DNA from: Streptococcus sciuri
GTDB lineage: Bacteria > Bacillota > Bacilli > Lactobacillales > Streptococcaceae
DNA: 64,000 bases
NCBI RefSeq assembly: GCF_024814375.1
Contig: NZ_JANUXX010000001.1
Span: 457,111-521,110, forward strand
Reading direction: 5' to 3'
The stretch's first letter is position 1; each line of letters begins with the position of its first letter. A program made the position numbers and the translations under genes. Under the pieces are notes generated by a model. The model ran no database searches and had not been told where the DNA came from. It worked only from the letters and a program-made list of their open reading frames with translations. This document shows positions 27,584-36,770 of the stretch, piece after piece.

Positions 27584-30064
27584 TTATAACAAAAATTCTG
27601 AAATCTCTACTAAAGATTTAGCAAAATTTTGCGAAGAAATATAAAAATCTTCTTTCAACACTTCATAAACAAAAGAACCATAAGGACGATGCAACATCCT
27701 ACTATCTAGGATAAGAACAACAGATTTTTGCTGATAACGCCTCTGAGTTCTTCCAATAGCTTGTTTCAATTTTAAAACAGATAAAGGTAGAAAGTAATCC
27801 CAAAAGGGTTGTTTGCCTTGCGCTTTTAACTGTAACTCTATTTTTTTTGACAAGGGATCTTTAGGATTGTCAAAAGGTAAACGTGCTATCATCTCAATCA
27901 TACGGTCTGCCTGCACAAAATCAACTCCCTCCCAGAAAGCCCCCGTTCCAAGAAGAATCGTGCTATCTCCTCTATCAAAGCGTTTTTTGAGCTGATAAGG
28001 TGTACCATTTTTTATCTGAGTAAGGTGCTTAATTGACCAAGAATCTAAATATTCAGAAACCCAAAGCATCATTTGCTTACTAGTAAATAAAACCAAGATA
28101 GGGTAATGATAATGAAAAAGCAAATCAATTCTTTTAGCGATTTCTAAGGCATACTGCTGTTCGCTAATATCAGATAGCAAAGGCATACTACTATCAATCA
28201 ACAGACGTTGATGTTTATCCTTTTGTCGTGGTAATGTAATAAAACTAGCTGTATCAAAGCCCAAAAGATTGGCTAGATTAACGTTATGACTAATTTTAAG
28301 AGTCGCTGAAATAAAGTAGAGTTTCTGCATGTCAGGTAGCATGTTTTTAAAATTCAGTAATTCTTTACTTCCTGCATTGAAGAAAATATGACGCATATCA
28401 CTTTCACTATCGTAGACTGTACTAATCCAAAAGTCGCTATAATGTGATAAAAGCGTATCTTGAAGAGGTTTTACACAAGCAAGTGATAGTTCTGATAAAG
28501 CTTGTTTTAAAAGGACTAAGTCATCTTGTTCAAGTTGCTTTATTCCTCTATCATAATGTTCTTTATAAACATTTTCTGCCAAATTATTCAACTCAAAGAT
28601 GATTTCCTCAAGGAGACGTTTATCAAGCAGAGAGTCTGTTTCATTCAACGCTTTTTGGAGGTCTATCAACAATTTCTTGATCTCTAATTGTTGACGTGAA
28701 AAAGTATCTAGTGTTAAAACTAACCGCTGTGCTTCGTCAAAAATAATATGCTTCCCCTTTGCAAAAGCCTTATCATCTTGAATGCGCTCTAAAAAATAAG
28801 CATGATTGGTCACAAGAAGTTTGCAAAATTTAGATCTCTCATAGCAACGTTCCCAAAAATCTACATCCTTAAACAAAGAGTTTGACGCTAGATAACCATC
28901 ATGCTTTAACGTATCAAAATAGCTCTCAAAGCGATTTTTTTGCTTAATCTCATCAAGATCTCCCGTTTGAGTTTCCATTAGCCAAATTAGCAACTGCATC
29001 TTAAAACGATTGACCAAATTATTATCACTCGGATTTTTCAAGCTATGATAAAAGGCATCTAATTTAATATAATTAGCTGGTCCTTTTAGACTACATGCCT
29101 CTATACCAAAAACTCGTTTGATAGCAGTAGCTTCTTGCGCCATGATTTGATCCTGTAACACCTTCGTCGGCACAGCAACAATCAGCTGATCAACCTCTTT
29201 TTTAGCCAATAATGACAGAAGATACCCATAGGTCTTACCTATACCTGACTGTGCTTCGATAAAAGTCGGTCTATTTTCTTCGAATGCAGCTAATATCTCA
29301 TGCACAAATTGCTCTTGCTGCTGGCGATCCTCTAATCCTAAGAGATGTCTATTGATCTCAAATTGCTGTGACATCTGTTTTGATATTTTCACTCTTTTTT
29401 CACGACGTAAAACCAATCCATGGCGCAGATCATAGTCAGGATTCATCAAAGGTCTAGCAAGCTGATAGGCATCATCAATAAGCATACGGCTCTCAAATAA
29501 AAGCGCATCAGCAAAAGGAAGTATGCTCTCTAGCAACTCTTTTGGAAGATTTTCAATCTTTTCTTTTACTTGTAAAAAAAGTTGAGCTGTCGCATAGGCG
29601 TCCGAAACAGCTGTGTGCGCCTGCGACAAATCTAAATCTAAAGCATCCGCTAAATAGCTCAGTCCATATTTTTCAAAACTAGGATAAAAGACTTGGGACA
29701 ACTCTACTGTATCCACACGAGGTGTTCTCAATTCATAGCCTTCCAAAAACAATTGCTCAGCCAAAAGATTAGCATCAAATTTGACATTATGAGCCACAAA
29801 AACACAGTCTTCAATGAGATCAAAAATTTCTCTAGCTACTTGGGAAAAGTCCGGTGCCTTTGCCAACTGAGCATCAGTAATACCTGTTAGCTGGATGATG
29901 TTTTTCTCTAATGTTTCATGTGGATTGACATCTGTACTATAAGTCTTTGATATCTGATTATTTTCAATGATAACAATTCCAACTTGAATAATTGCCGCAT
30001 TACTTCCTGCCGAGGTAGCTTCTAAATCAACAACGGCATATTTTCGTTTAGCATTTTCATACAT
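27584..30064 (-). CDS. dinG: DinG-like helicase fused to a DEDDh 3'-5' exonuclease
   Basis: An 826-residue Gram-positive DinG. The N-terminal exonuclease domain (about 1-185) starts YAVVDLEATSAGSN and has HNVKFDANLL and the HTAVSDAYAT catalytic block. The XPD-like helicase part has Walker A EAQSGIGKTYGYL, the box IIFDEAQRL and a late QAIGRTQRR motif. The iron-sulfur cysteines of E. coli DinG are not conserved, as in other Firmicutes, where the protein may act mainly as a nuclease. ATG 30064 lies only nine bases after an extended -10 box, so there is almost no leader and no ribosome-binding site. Confidence 0.92.
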   Translation of the reverse strand: MYENAKRKYAVVDLEATSAGSNAAIIQVGIVIIENNQISKTYSTDVNPHETLEKNIIQLTGITDAQLAKAPDFSQVAREIFDLIEDCVFVAHNVKFDANLLAEQLFLEGYELRTPRVDTVELSQVFYPSFEKYGLSYLADALDLDLSQAHTAVSDAYATAQLFLQVKEKIENLPKELLESILPFADALLFESRMLIDDAYQLARPLMNPDYDLRHGLVLRREKRVKISKQMSQQFEINRHLLGLEDRQQQEQFVHEILAAFEENRPTFIEAQSGIGKTYGYLLSLLAKKEVDQLIVAVPTKVLQDQIMAQEATAIKRVFGIEACSLKGPANYIKLDAFYHSLKNPSDNNLVNRFKMQLLIWLMETQTGDLDEIKQKNRFESYFDTLKHDGYLASNSLFKDVDFWERCYERSKFCKLLVTNHAYFLERIQDDKAFAKGKHIIFDEAQRLVLTLDTFSRQQLEIKKLLIDLQKALNETDSLLDKRLLEEIIFELNNLAENVYKEHYDRGIKQLEQDDLVLLKQALSELSLACVKPLQDTLLSHYSDFWISTVYDSESDMRHIFFNAGSKELLNFKNMLPDMQKLYFISATLKISHNVNLANLLGFDTASFITLPRQKDKHQRLLIDSSMPLLSDISEQQYALEIAKRIDLLFHYHYPILVLFTSKQMMLWVSEYLDSWSIKHLTQIKNGTPYQLKKRFDRGDSTILLGTGAFWEGVDFVQADRMIEMIARLPFDNPKDPLSKKIELQLKAQGKQPFWDYFLPLSVLKLKQAIGRTQRRYQQKSVVLILDSRMLHRPYGSFVYEVLKEDFYISSQNFAKSLVEISEFLL

Positions 30065-30073
30065 AATACTTCT

Positions 30074-30082
30074 ATTATAGCA
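30074..30082 (-). promoter_or_regulatory. dinG extended -10 promoter, start-proximal
   Basis: Minus-strand TGCTATAAT is separated from the dinG ATG by nine bases. The expected transcription start is 0-3 bases from the ATG. No convincing -35 box is seen, as usual for an extended -10. Confidence 0.55.
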
Positions 30083-30139
30083 CTCTTTTTTCGTTATAGA
30101 TAATATCATCTTTAAAACAAAGTACTTTTAAACTTTTTA

Positions 30140-30148
30140 TGTTATACT
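30140..30148 (+). promoter_or_regulatory. Extended -10 promoter of the metallo-hydrolase, start-proximal
   Basis: TGTTATACT, with the hexamer at 30143-30148, lies six bases before ATG 30155. That spacing puts the transcription start at the ATG itself. Confidence 0.6.
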
Positions 30149-30154
30149 GACAGC

Positions 30155-30793
30155 ATGGAAATAAAAAGAACAATCAATGCTATTGCATACGAAAACACTT
30201 ACTATCTCATCAATGATAGCCACATCCTTTTGGTGGATCCAGGGAGTGACTATGTCAAAATCCACAAGGTCATATCCTCTATCGGAAAACCGATTGCAGC
30301 CATTTTACTAACCCATGCGCACTATGACCACATTATGAGTCTTGATTTGGTACGTCACGATTTTGACAATCCACCTGTCTATATCTCTGCTGAGGAAGCC
30401 GACTGGCTAGGATCTCCTCTTGATAATCTCTCTGGGCTTCCTCGCCATAATGATATGGTGGATGTTATCGTTAGTCCTGCAGATGCTTTCTTTGAAATCG
30501 GAAAAACTTATGCATTAAACGGTTTCGTTTTTGAAGTACGTCAAACCCCTGGGCACTCTATTGGTGGTGTATCCTTTATTTTTAAGAAAGATGCTCTTAT
30601 CCTTTCTGGTGATGCTCTTTTTAGAGAGTCTATCGGACGTTATGATCTTCCAACAGGAAATAAGGCGTTGCTTTTAGATAGTATTAAAACTCAACTCTTT
30701 ACCCTTCCAAGTCATTATCGAGTATATCCTGGACATGGTTTTGATACCACTATCGGACACGAAAAACAATGCAATCCCTTTTTTATCAACTGA
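30155..30793 (+). CDS. Metallo-beta-lactamase-fold hydrolase (glyoxalase II-like)
   Basis: A 212-residue hydrolase of the MBL superfamily. The metal motif THAHYDH (about residues 53-59), the PGHSIGG histidine, the SGDALF aspartate and the final PGHGFDT histidine are all present. Streptococcal homologues are annotated as glyoxalase II-like or general hydrolases; the true substrate is unknown. It is divergent from dinG and appears to be translated from a leaderless message. Confidence 0.85.
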   Translation: MEIKRTINAIAYENTYYLINDSHILLVDPGSDYVKIHKVISSIGKPIAAILLTHAHYDHIMSLDLVRHDFDNPPVYISAEEADWLGSPLDNLSGLPRHNDMVDVIVSPADAFFEIGKTYALNGFVFEVRQTPGHSIGGVSFIFKKDALILSGDALFRESIGRYDLPTGNKALLLDSIKTQLFTLPSHYRVYPGHGFDTTIGHEKQCNPFFIN

Positions 30794-30832
30794 TTTTCCT
30801 ACTCAAAAGTCATTCGTTTTAATAAAATACGA

Positions 30833-30864
30833 AAAATCCACAAGTTTTAGAACTTGTGGATTTT
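30833..30864. terminator. Bidirectional terminator between hydrolase and ftsX
   Basis: Perfect 14-bp arms AAAATCCACAAGTT (30833-30846) and AACTTGTGGATTTT (30851-30864) with a TTAG loop and flanking A/T runs. It ends both the plus-strand hydrolase and the minus-strand ftsEX transcripts. Confidence 0.9.
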
Positions 30865-30867
30865 GTT

Positions 30868-31791
30868 TTATGTTCTTAAATAGCGACGCATGGAAAGAGT
30901 TGAGGCAAAAGCTCCAATGATAATCCCAAAAGCAAAAAGCGCACCTATACCATACGGCAAAAATTCTTGTGGTGTATAAAGTACTAGACCCTTGTAATTT
31001 GACACCAAGTCTTTATAGACAAACTGATAGCCAACATATAGAATAATAGTCGGTAAAATAGCTCCTAAGACACCAATCCATGCTCCTTCAAAGAAAAATG
31101 GCCCACGAATATAAGAATTTTTAGCACCTACCAATCGCATAATTTCAATATCGCGCTTACGTGCACGAATTGTCAAGCGCACAGTGTTAGATGTCAACAA
31201 AATAGCGATAATAATGAAAGCAACAACACCGACAATTCCCCAAAGGCGAACACCTCGTAAGAAACTTATCATCTGATCAGCATCAGATCCACCATAAGTC
31301 ACGTCCTCAACACCTGATATTTTTTTTATTGACTTAGCAACAGATTTAACTTGACTATCTTTACTTACCTTGATGTAGTAAACATCTTGGAGGGGATTAG
31401 CGTCACCCTCTAGTGATTTAAAGGTATCTGGTGACGTTTTTTGAAGTTTTTTCAACTCTTGGTCTTTGCTAGAGTACGTAATGGACTTGACACCGTCAAT
31501 CTTCTTAATTTGATTATAAATCTTGTGATAGTTGGGATTTGCCCCTGTCTGTCCGGAAAGGTCTGTAATTTCTTTAGCACCATCGGTTGAATCATAGTTT
31601 AAGTAAACGCTGATTTGCACTTTGTTCTCAACATTTGATGCAACTTTTTCAACATTTAGAAGAACCGCTGAGACCACACCAAGCAAAGCCAGTGTAATAA
31701 CCATAGATGTAATAGAAGCAAAAGTCATCCAAAAATTACGCTTTAAGTTCTTGATAGACTGCCACAAGGGACTGAAGAAATATCTAATCAT
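30868..31791 (-). CDS. ftsX: Cell-division ABC permease FtsX
   Basis: A 307-residue FtsX: a cytoplasmic N-terminus, a first membrane helix, an extracellular domain of about 150 residues containing KISGVEDVTYGG, then three membrane helices with RKRDIEIMRLVGA between them. In streptococci FtsEX is essential and activates the peptidoglycan hydrolase PcsB at the septum. ATG 31791 overlaps the end of ftsE by eight bases; longer starts would lie inside ftsE. Confidence 0.93.
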   Translation of the reverse strand: MIRYFFSPLWQSIKNLKRNFWMTFASITSMVITLALLGVVSAVLLNVEKVASNVENKVQISVYLNYDSTDGAKEITDLSGQTGANPNYHKIYNQIKKIDGVKSITYSSKDQELKKLQKTSPDTFKSLEGDANPLQDVYYIKVSKDSQVKSVAKSIKKISGVEDVTYGGSDADQMISFLRGVRLWGIVGVVAFIIIAILLTSNTVRLTIRARKRDIEIMRLVGAKNSYIRGPFFFEGAWIGVLGAILPTIILYVGYQFVYKDLVSNYKGLVLYTPQEFLPYGIGALFAFGIIIGAFASTLSMRRYLRT

Positions 31792-32476
31792 GATAACCGT
31801 ATTCTCCTCTCTCTTCATCACGGACAATACGTCCATCCTCAATCGCTACAACACGGTGACGCAACTGATTGACAATTTGGCTATTGTGTGTCGCCATGAT
31901 AACTGTTGTTCCTTGAAGATTGATTCGCTCCAGCACTTTCATAATCTCCATAGAAATATCGGGGTCAAGATTTCCTGTTGGCTCATCTGCAATCAGCAAT
32001 TTAGGATTATTGACAATAGCACGGGCAATCGCTACACGCTGTTGCTCACCACCAGAGAGTTGAGTTGGAAAGGAACGTTGCTTATGCTTGAGCCCAACAA
32101 GCTCCAATACCTCAGGAACACGTTTTTTTATCTCACGTCTACGACTGCCGATAACCTGCATAGCAAAGGCTACATTTTCATAAACAGTCTTTGTCGGCAA
32201 CAATTTAAAATCTTGAAAAACAACGCCGATACTACGTCGCAGTTTGGGAATATTACGTCGTTTTATTTTAGTAAGATCAACATTGCCGACTTTTAGATGA
32301 CCAGATGTTATTTCTTCTTCACGGTACAATAGTTTGATAAAACTTGATTTACCTGCTCCTGATGGTCCAACAAGATAGACAAATTCTCCTTGATTGACCG
32401 CCAAGTTAATCCCTCTTAATGCGGTTGAGGCACGACGATACTTTTTGCTTACGTCTCGCATTTCAATTAAAGCCAT
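31784..32476 (-). CDS. ftsE: Cell-division ATP-binding protein FtsE
   Basis: A 230-residue ABC ATPase with Walker [11 protein letters not shown]-loop [10 protein letters not shown], signature LSGGEQQR and Walker [13 protein letters not shown], all intact. It hydrolyses ATP to drive conformational change in Fts[14 protein letters not shown] at 32476 is the natural start; it lies 25 bp after prfB, giving the conserved prfB-ftsE-ftsX order. Confidence 0.95.
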   Translation of the reverse strand: MALIEMRDVSKKYRRASTALRGINLAVNQGEFVYLVGPSGAGKSSFIKLLYREEEITSGHLKVGNVDLTKIKRRNIPKLRRSIGVVFQDFKLLPTKTVYENVAFAMQVIGSRRREIKKRVPEVLELVGLKHKQRSFPTQLSGGEQQRVAIARAIVNNPKLLIADEPTGNLDPDISMEIMKVLERINLQGTTVIMATHNSQIVNQLRHRVVAIEDGRIVRDEERGEYGYHD

Positions 32477-32501
32477 ATGTTTCCCCTTTGTTCTACACTT
32501 T

Positions 32502-33603
32502 CTAATCTCCGTTGAGGCGCCATTTGAGATAAGCATCAATAAAGTCATCAATTTCACCATCCATAACTTTATCCACTTGCGCTACTTCGTAACCTGTACG
32601 ATGATCTTTGACCATGGTATAGGGGGTAAAAACATAAGAACGAATTTGACTCCCCCAAGTGATTTCTTTCTTATCTCCCTTTAGAGCATTGACTTCTTGC
32701 GCTTTTTTTTCTTGCTCAAGCTGGTAAAGTTTGGCTTGAAGCATCTTCATAGCACGATCACGGTTACCATACTGCGTTCTATCCACTGTAGAAGCGACAA
32801 CAATACCTGTCGGAATATGAGTTAAACGTACACCTGTTGATACCTTATTGACATTTTGCCCACCAGCACCACCACTGCGGAAAGTATCCATCTTGATATC
32901 ATCATCATGAATTTCTACTTCGATGGTTTCATCAAGCTCTGGCATAACTTCAACAGATGTAAACGATGTATGGCGACGTTTCGCCGAATCAAATGGGGAG
33001 ATACGTACCAAGCGATGTACTCCCATTTCTGACTTTAAAAGTCCATAAGCATTAGGTCCTTCAAAAGAGAGGGTCACCGACTTGATACCGGCCTCATCAC
33101 CTGCTTGATAATCTAAAACTTCAACCTTAAACCCCTTAGCATTGCCATAGCGAGTGTACATACGGAGTAACATATCTCCCCAGTCCTGAGCTTCTGTCCC
33201 TCCAGACCCTGGATGGATTTCTAAAATCGCATTGTTGTGATCGTAAGGCTCAGATAATAACAATGTCATCTCATAGTTTGTCATGAGCTTATCTAATTTA
33301 CCCAAATTTTCCTCAAGCTCTGTCATCAAACTAGCGTCCTCATCCAGCATTTCAAGTAAAAGTTCACTTTCTTCTGAGAGTTCTTGCATAGTATTAAAGG
33401 TATCATAGGTCTGCTTTAGTTCATTTAACTCCTGAGAAACCTTTTGAGCGGCTAAATTATCATCCCAAAAATCAGGCTCAGTCATGCGATTCTCCAAAAG
33501 AGCAATCTCTTCTTCCAATTTATCTAAGTCAAAGAGACCTCCTGAAGCTAGTCAACTTCTCTGTGTTTTCTACTATTTTTTGCCGTATTTCTAATATATC
33601 CAT
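32502..33603 (-). CDS. prfB: Peptide chain release factor 2 (programmed +1 frameshift)
   Basis: RF2 recognises UAA and UGA stop codons. The gene starts at ATG 33603, reads 24 codons to an in-frame TGA (33529-33531), and continues in the +1 frame to 32502, giving 366 residues in all. The frameshift site is the classic one: an internal AGGAGG, then CTT TGA C. The main part carries the SPF stop-codon motif ([11 protein letters not shown]) and the catalytic GGQ in [10 protein letters not shown]. Low RF2 slows termination at the TGA and so raises its own synthesis. Confidence 0.95.
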
Positions 33604-33622
33604 AAAAAACCTCATTTTTGTA

Positions 33623-33676
33623 ATCCTATCTATTTTACCATAAGATAAAATATTTTACCAGATAGGATATTTTACC
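33623..33676. repeat. Nested inverted and triple direct repeat upstream of prfB
   Basis: The 193-bp gap between the MFS gene and prfB holds nine-base arms ATCCTATCT / AGATAGGAT (33623-33631, 33660-33668) with a second AT-rich pairing inside. It also has three copies of TATTTTACC (33631, 33651, 33668). On the minus strand each copy reads GGTAAAATA. The function is unknown; it could be the 3' end of the peptide locus or part of the prfB promoter. Confidence 0.45.
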
Positions 33677-33796
33677 TTTTTAGAAAAATTGAATATATCT
33701 TATTTTTTATTATCAAAAAACAACTAGTTATCTGTATCAAGTTGACTTTTTCGTATCGCATGCTTTTATCATGAAAATTTAATTTCTAAGGGGATA

Positions 33797-35059
33797 TTAA
33801 AATACACTTTCTTGTACTAAACGATTAACCAAATAAGCGAAACAAATAATGATTATACAGAGTAATAAGAAAAATGATATAGCTAAACCAAATAAATTAC
33901 TTATAGCTACAATAAGAACCGCTGCTAAAGGAACCGTGAAGGTAACAAGTGTACCATAAATACTAAAGATAGAATTCTGTCTTTCCTTTGGAACTGTTTT
34001 TAAAATTAAAGTTGTAATTTTAGGATTAGATATCCCCCCTAGATAACCCATAACAAGGCTTGAAAAAAGTACCATAACTATGTTTGAAATATAACCCAGA
34101 CTTATAATTAATAAAATAGTAAATACCAATTCTGCCAATATATTGTACTCTAACTTCAAATTCCTATACCATTTGATCGGAAAAAGTGAGCCCACAATAC
34201 TAGAAGAGACTTCTACAACTTCTACAATAGTCAAAGTTAAAGCTAGATTTCCTATCCGTAAGGAAGAATTGCTCACAAATGCCATAGTCATAAGAGAATA
34301 CAGGCCTGATGACACAAAATTCATAGCTAAGAATAAAGACACAAACTTAAAAATAACTTTTATTTTAACCAAAGATTTTAAATTTTGAATAGTATCTTTG
34401 AAAAATTCTGTTATCTTACCATGAATAGTACCTTTTACTGTTACTGTCTTCGTTTTATACTCCTGATGTGATAAAGAAGATCGTAAAGATAGAGCAAAAA
34501 TAAAAGATAGAGCAAAAAAAGCAGCATTAACCAGTCCGAATTGAAAATAATTATAGGCTAATAACGTTAGCAAAAATGTGCCTAAAGCTTGCCCAACTAA
34601 CGAAAGAGAGTCATAAAAACCATTCTGAATACCTAAAGCATAGGATAAATCATCCGATTCAACTAGCCTCTGATTCAAAGATAAAGTTAAATAACCGTTA
34701 TAAGCTGAAATAATATCACTAACAATATTGATAAAAATAATAAAAATAAATAATACGATATTTTTACCAAACAAAGTAGAAACTGCAAAAATAAGATATA
34801 AAATAATCTGACATAATTTTGTTCTCAACAAATAATAGTATTTATTGTAAGTTTTATCCGAAAGATATCCGACAATGAACGAAAACACATAGGGGAGCGA
34901 AGATACAATACCAGCTATCCCTACTGCTAACTTCGGATTTGGAAAAGTTGCCGCATAGATAATAAAAACAAGATCAAAAAGTGTTTTTCCAAGCACAGAA
35001 AAACTATTTGATAATAGAAGATTTCTAAACAGTGGATTTTTTATAAAAAATTTTATCAT
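33797..35059 (-). CDS. MFS transporter of the lanthipeptide-like locus
   Basis: A 420-residue polytopic protein with about twelve membrane helices in two halves and a central loop of roughly 30 residues, typical of major-facilitator drug or peptide efflux pumps (residues 60-70 include the GYLSDK signature loop). It is very AT-rich and directly follows the synthetase-like gene (18 bp). MFS exporters are uncommon for lanthipeptides, but the arrangement as last gene of a small operon suggests export or immunity for its product. The substrate is inferred only from linkage. Confidence 0.75.
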   Translation of the reverse strand: MIKFFIKNPLFRNLLLSNSFSVLGKTLFDLVFIIYAATFPNPKLAVGIAGIVSSLPYVFSFIVGYLSDKTYNKYYYLLRTKLCQIILYLIFAVSTLFGKNIVLFIFIIFINIVSDIISAYNGYLTLSLNQRLVESDDLSYALGIQNGFYDSLSLVGQALGTFLLTLLAYNYFQFGLVNAAFFALSFIFALSLRSSLSHQEYKTKTVTVKGTIHGKITEFFKDTIQNLKSLVKIKVIFKFVSLFLAMNFVSSGLYSLMTMAFVSNSSLRIGNLALTLTIVEVVEVSSSIVGSLFPIKWYRNLKLEYNILAELVFTILLIISLGYISNIVMVLFSSLVMGYLGGISNPKITTLILKTVPKERQNSIFSIYGTLVTFTVPLAAVLIVAISNLFGLAISFFLLLCIIIICFAYLVNRLVQESVF

Positions 35060-35077
35060 ATCAAATTCCTATAACAT

Positions 35078-35728
35078 TCAAAACAAAAAGATGGGATTTA
35101 ACACTATCATCACAACTCCTAATCCTCCAAAAAATAGACCGCTAGTTTTACACCACTTTATCCTCCGCAACGTCTCGCAATAGGGCTTAATAATATCTTT
35201 TTCTAACATAGTTTTATACTCAAGATTTTTCGTTAGTTTATATAATTCCAAAGCTATAAATACTAAACCAGCTAATCCATCGATTAAATAAGGGATACCA
35301 TCGTTCTCAAATAAACCAAAACGATAATAAATAATCGAGTCCTTGAACTGCCTATCAGAAATAATATAGATACCATCCATTCCATACAATTTAGGATATA
35401 AATCTTCTATAATGGATTTAAATTGTTTATCTGATTTAGGATAAATTGTAACAAACTTTCCTGCCTGCCCATAAGGGGCATCCCCAGATAACAAATAATA
35501 TAGCGAATTTATATTATCAATATATTTAAAACTAATCTTATTTTCCAAAAGATAATCTCCGACAACATTAATAATATTTAAATGATTATCAACAGTACAA
35601 GAGATATGGATTTTCCATCCTTGTCTCCTCCCTCTTTCAAATATAAAGTATCTAAAAAATTCATCTTTTAGATTTTCACATTGTGGTATCTCAAAAGAGA
35701 TGAGATTGTTATTCTCATAATAAAACAT
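35078..35728 (-). CDS. Shortened LanKC-like lanthipeptide synthetase (lyase domain, kinase missing)
   Basis: A 216-residue protein whose first 140 residues match the N-terminal lyase region of class III/IV lanthipeptide synthetases: GWKIHIS (37-43), FKYID, GKFVTIYP (90-97), GIYIISDRQ (119-127) and YYRFG (134-138). The text then jumps to a LanC-like first repeat, IDGLAGLVFIALELYKLT (from about 149), and stops before the cyclase zinc ligands. The whole protein-kinase domain (about 300 residues) is absent. It looks like an internally deleted LanKC, or possibly a reduced functional form. AGAGG precedes ATG 35728. It follows a 28-residue peptide gene and an attenuator. Confidence 0.7.
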   Translation of the reverse strand: MFYYENNNLISFEIPQCENLKDEFFRYFIFERGRRQGWKIHISCTVDNHLNIINVVGDYLLENKISFKYIDNINSLYYLLSGDAPYGQAGKFVTIYPKSDKQFKSIIEDLYPKLYGMDGIYIISDRQFKDSIIYYRFGLFENDGIPYLIDGLAGLVFIALELYKLTKNLEYKTMLEKDIIKPYCETLRRIKWCKTSGLFFGGLGVVMIVLNPIFLF

Positions 35729-35750
35729 ATTATTACCTCTTTCTAAAATA

Positions 35751-35779
35751 AAAAGTGAGCCAAAAACAGACCCACTTTT
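35751..35779 (-). terminator. Attenuating terminator between 28-residue peptide and LanKC-like gene
   Basis: On minus-strand RNA, 11-nt arms (35751-35761 and 35769-35779) pair with two G-U wobbles and are followed by a U-rich tract. It lies between peptide stop and enzyme start, matching the layout at 16041-16073. Confidence 0.65.
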
Positions 35780-35798
35780 CATTTGTTTGTTGACAATC

Positions 35799-35885
35799 CT
35801 ACTCCTCCCTAGGTGGACACTTAGTAGAACGGGCCATTGATGAGTATCTCTTTTTCTTTTTAGGTAATTTTAATAGTATTTCCAT
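35799..35885 (-). CDS. 28-residue candidate class III lanthipeptide precursor
   Basis: A small gene with a strong TTGGAGGC site eight bases before ATG 35885. The peptide starts MEILLKLPKKKKRYSS and ends STKCPPREE. The ILLKLP segment is like the hydrophobic LxLQ-type leader motif of class III precursors. The C-terminal half has Ser15, Ser16, Ser20 and Thr21 ahead of a single Cys23, enough for one lanthionine-type ring. It is unusually short. The precursor role rests on this pattern and on the LanKC-like gene immediately downstream. Confidence 0.55.
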   Translation of the reverse strand: MEILLKLPKKKKRYSSMARSTKCPPREE

Positions 35886-35904
35886 GATTAAAGCCTCCAA
35901 TTTT

Positions 35905-35961
35905 AATAACAATGTATCCGAATACATCGTTATTATAGCACCATCATTTTTTAGATGTCAA
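35905..35961 (-). promoter_or_regulatory. Promoter with overlapping dyad operator for the lanthipeptide-like locus
   Basis: Minus-strand TTGACA (35956-35961), an 18-bp spacer and TATAAT (35932-35937) form a strong promoter. A dyad with 13-bp arms (35905-35917 and 35922-35934, one mismatch, four-base centre, core ATGTAT-N4-ATACAT) covers the -10 box and start site. It looks like an operator for a dimeric repressor such as a TetR-type protein, but no regulator gene lies beside it. Confidence 0.7.
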
Positions 35962-35989
35962 TATATTCTGTAAATTTTGATAAGTCTTT

Positions 35990-36770
35990 ATTTTTTAATA
36001 TAAATATGACTAGTAAAGATATTAATCGTGTTTGTGGTATCATTTATTCAGTAGAAGCTGATTCGATCATTTGCTCCTGTCAATTTTTCTAACTCCAAAC
36101 ACTAGCAGATTTATCCGAATGATGTTTGACTGATGTTTCGTCAAAAATCAAACGTCAGTTATAACACGCCTTTTCAAACCTAGCTTCAAAAAATTATAAT
36201 GATGATTCCTAAAAAAGAAGCAATGTGATTGACAGCGTTCAACATCTACTACATCGTTGTATCCATGCGCCCAATCACGCATTTTGAACAACTTCTGCTA
36301 GGTGTTTAAGATAAAGTTCAGCATACATCGTATAGTTACGATTATCATTTTCCTTATCTATCAACCTTTCATCTCAAAGGATTTTATCAACACTCAAGTG
36401 CACTCCTTTCTAGCCACTTTTACAAGAAATAGCTAAAATGCCATTTTCTTTTAATATTGCTATCAATTTTATATCGTCATTTTTAAAATTATATTGGTAA
36501 GAATAGCCCCCTAAGGCAAACAAATTACATACTATATATAGCCCACATCATAATTACTCGTTGCTTTGTAGGCTGGAGATGTCCATGTTTTAGTGATAAA
36601 TAGACCAGCAAAACAAGAAATTCCCTTAGTAATCATATCCTGTACTTGCCAGCAACTTTTAAATACCACTCATCCTTGCAATAATCTTCCATTTGTCATA
36701 AAGCACTCTCTCTTTTTAGTTTTTGTAAACATTTCAAAAACCACTCAACAAAAAGAGTGGTTTTAACCTA
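35990..36770. other. Decayed, gene-free stretch
   Basis: About 780 bp without an intact gene. On the minus strand, short coding-like pieces can be read in shifting frames (for example GGYSYQYNFKNDDIKLIAILKENG near 36450-36520, KENDNRNYTMYAELYLKHLAEV near 36300-36370 and DETSVKHHSDKSASVW near 36080-36150), broken by many stops. They look like the ruins of one or two genes next to the lanthipeptide-like locus. I cannot name a family and see no structured RNA or intact mobile element. Confidence 0.45.

Noticed and set aside
31622..32296. A 224-codon plus-strand open frame antisense to ftsEX
   Set aside because: It lies wholly opposite well-supported genes, has no ribosome site and no recognisable domain.
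36080..36150. DETSVKHHSDKSASVW segment as a transposase piece
   Set aside because: Too short and without flanking repeats or a catalytic motif to call a mobile element.
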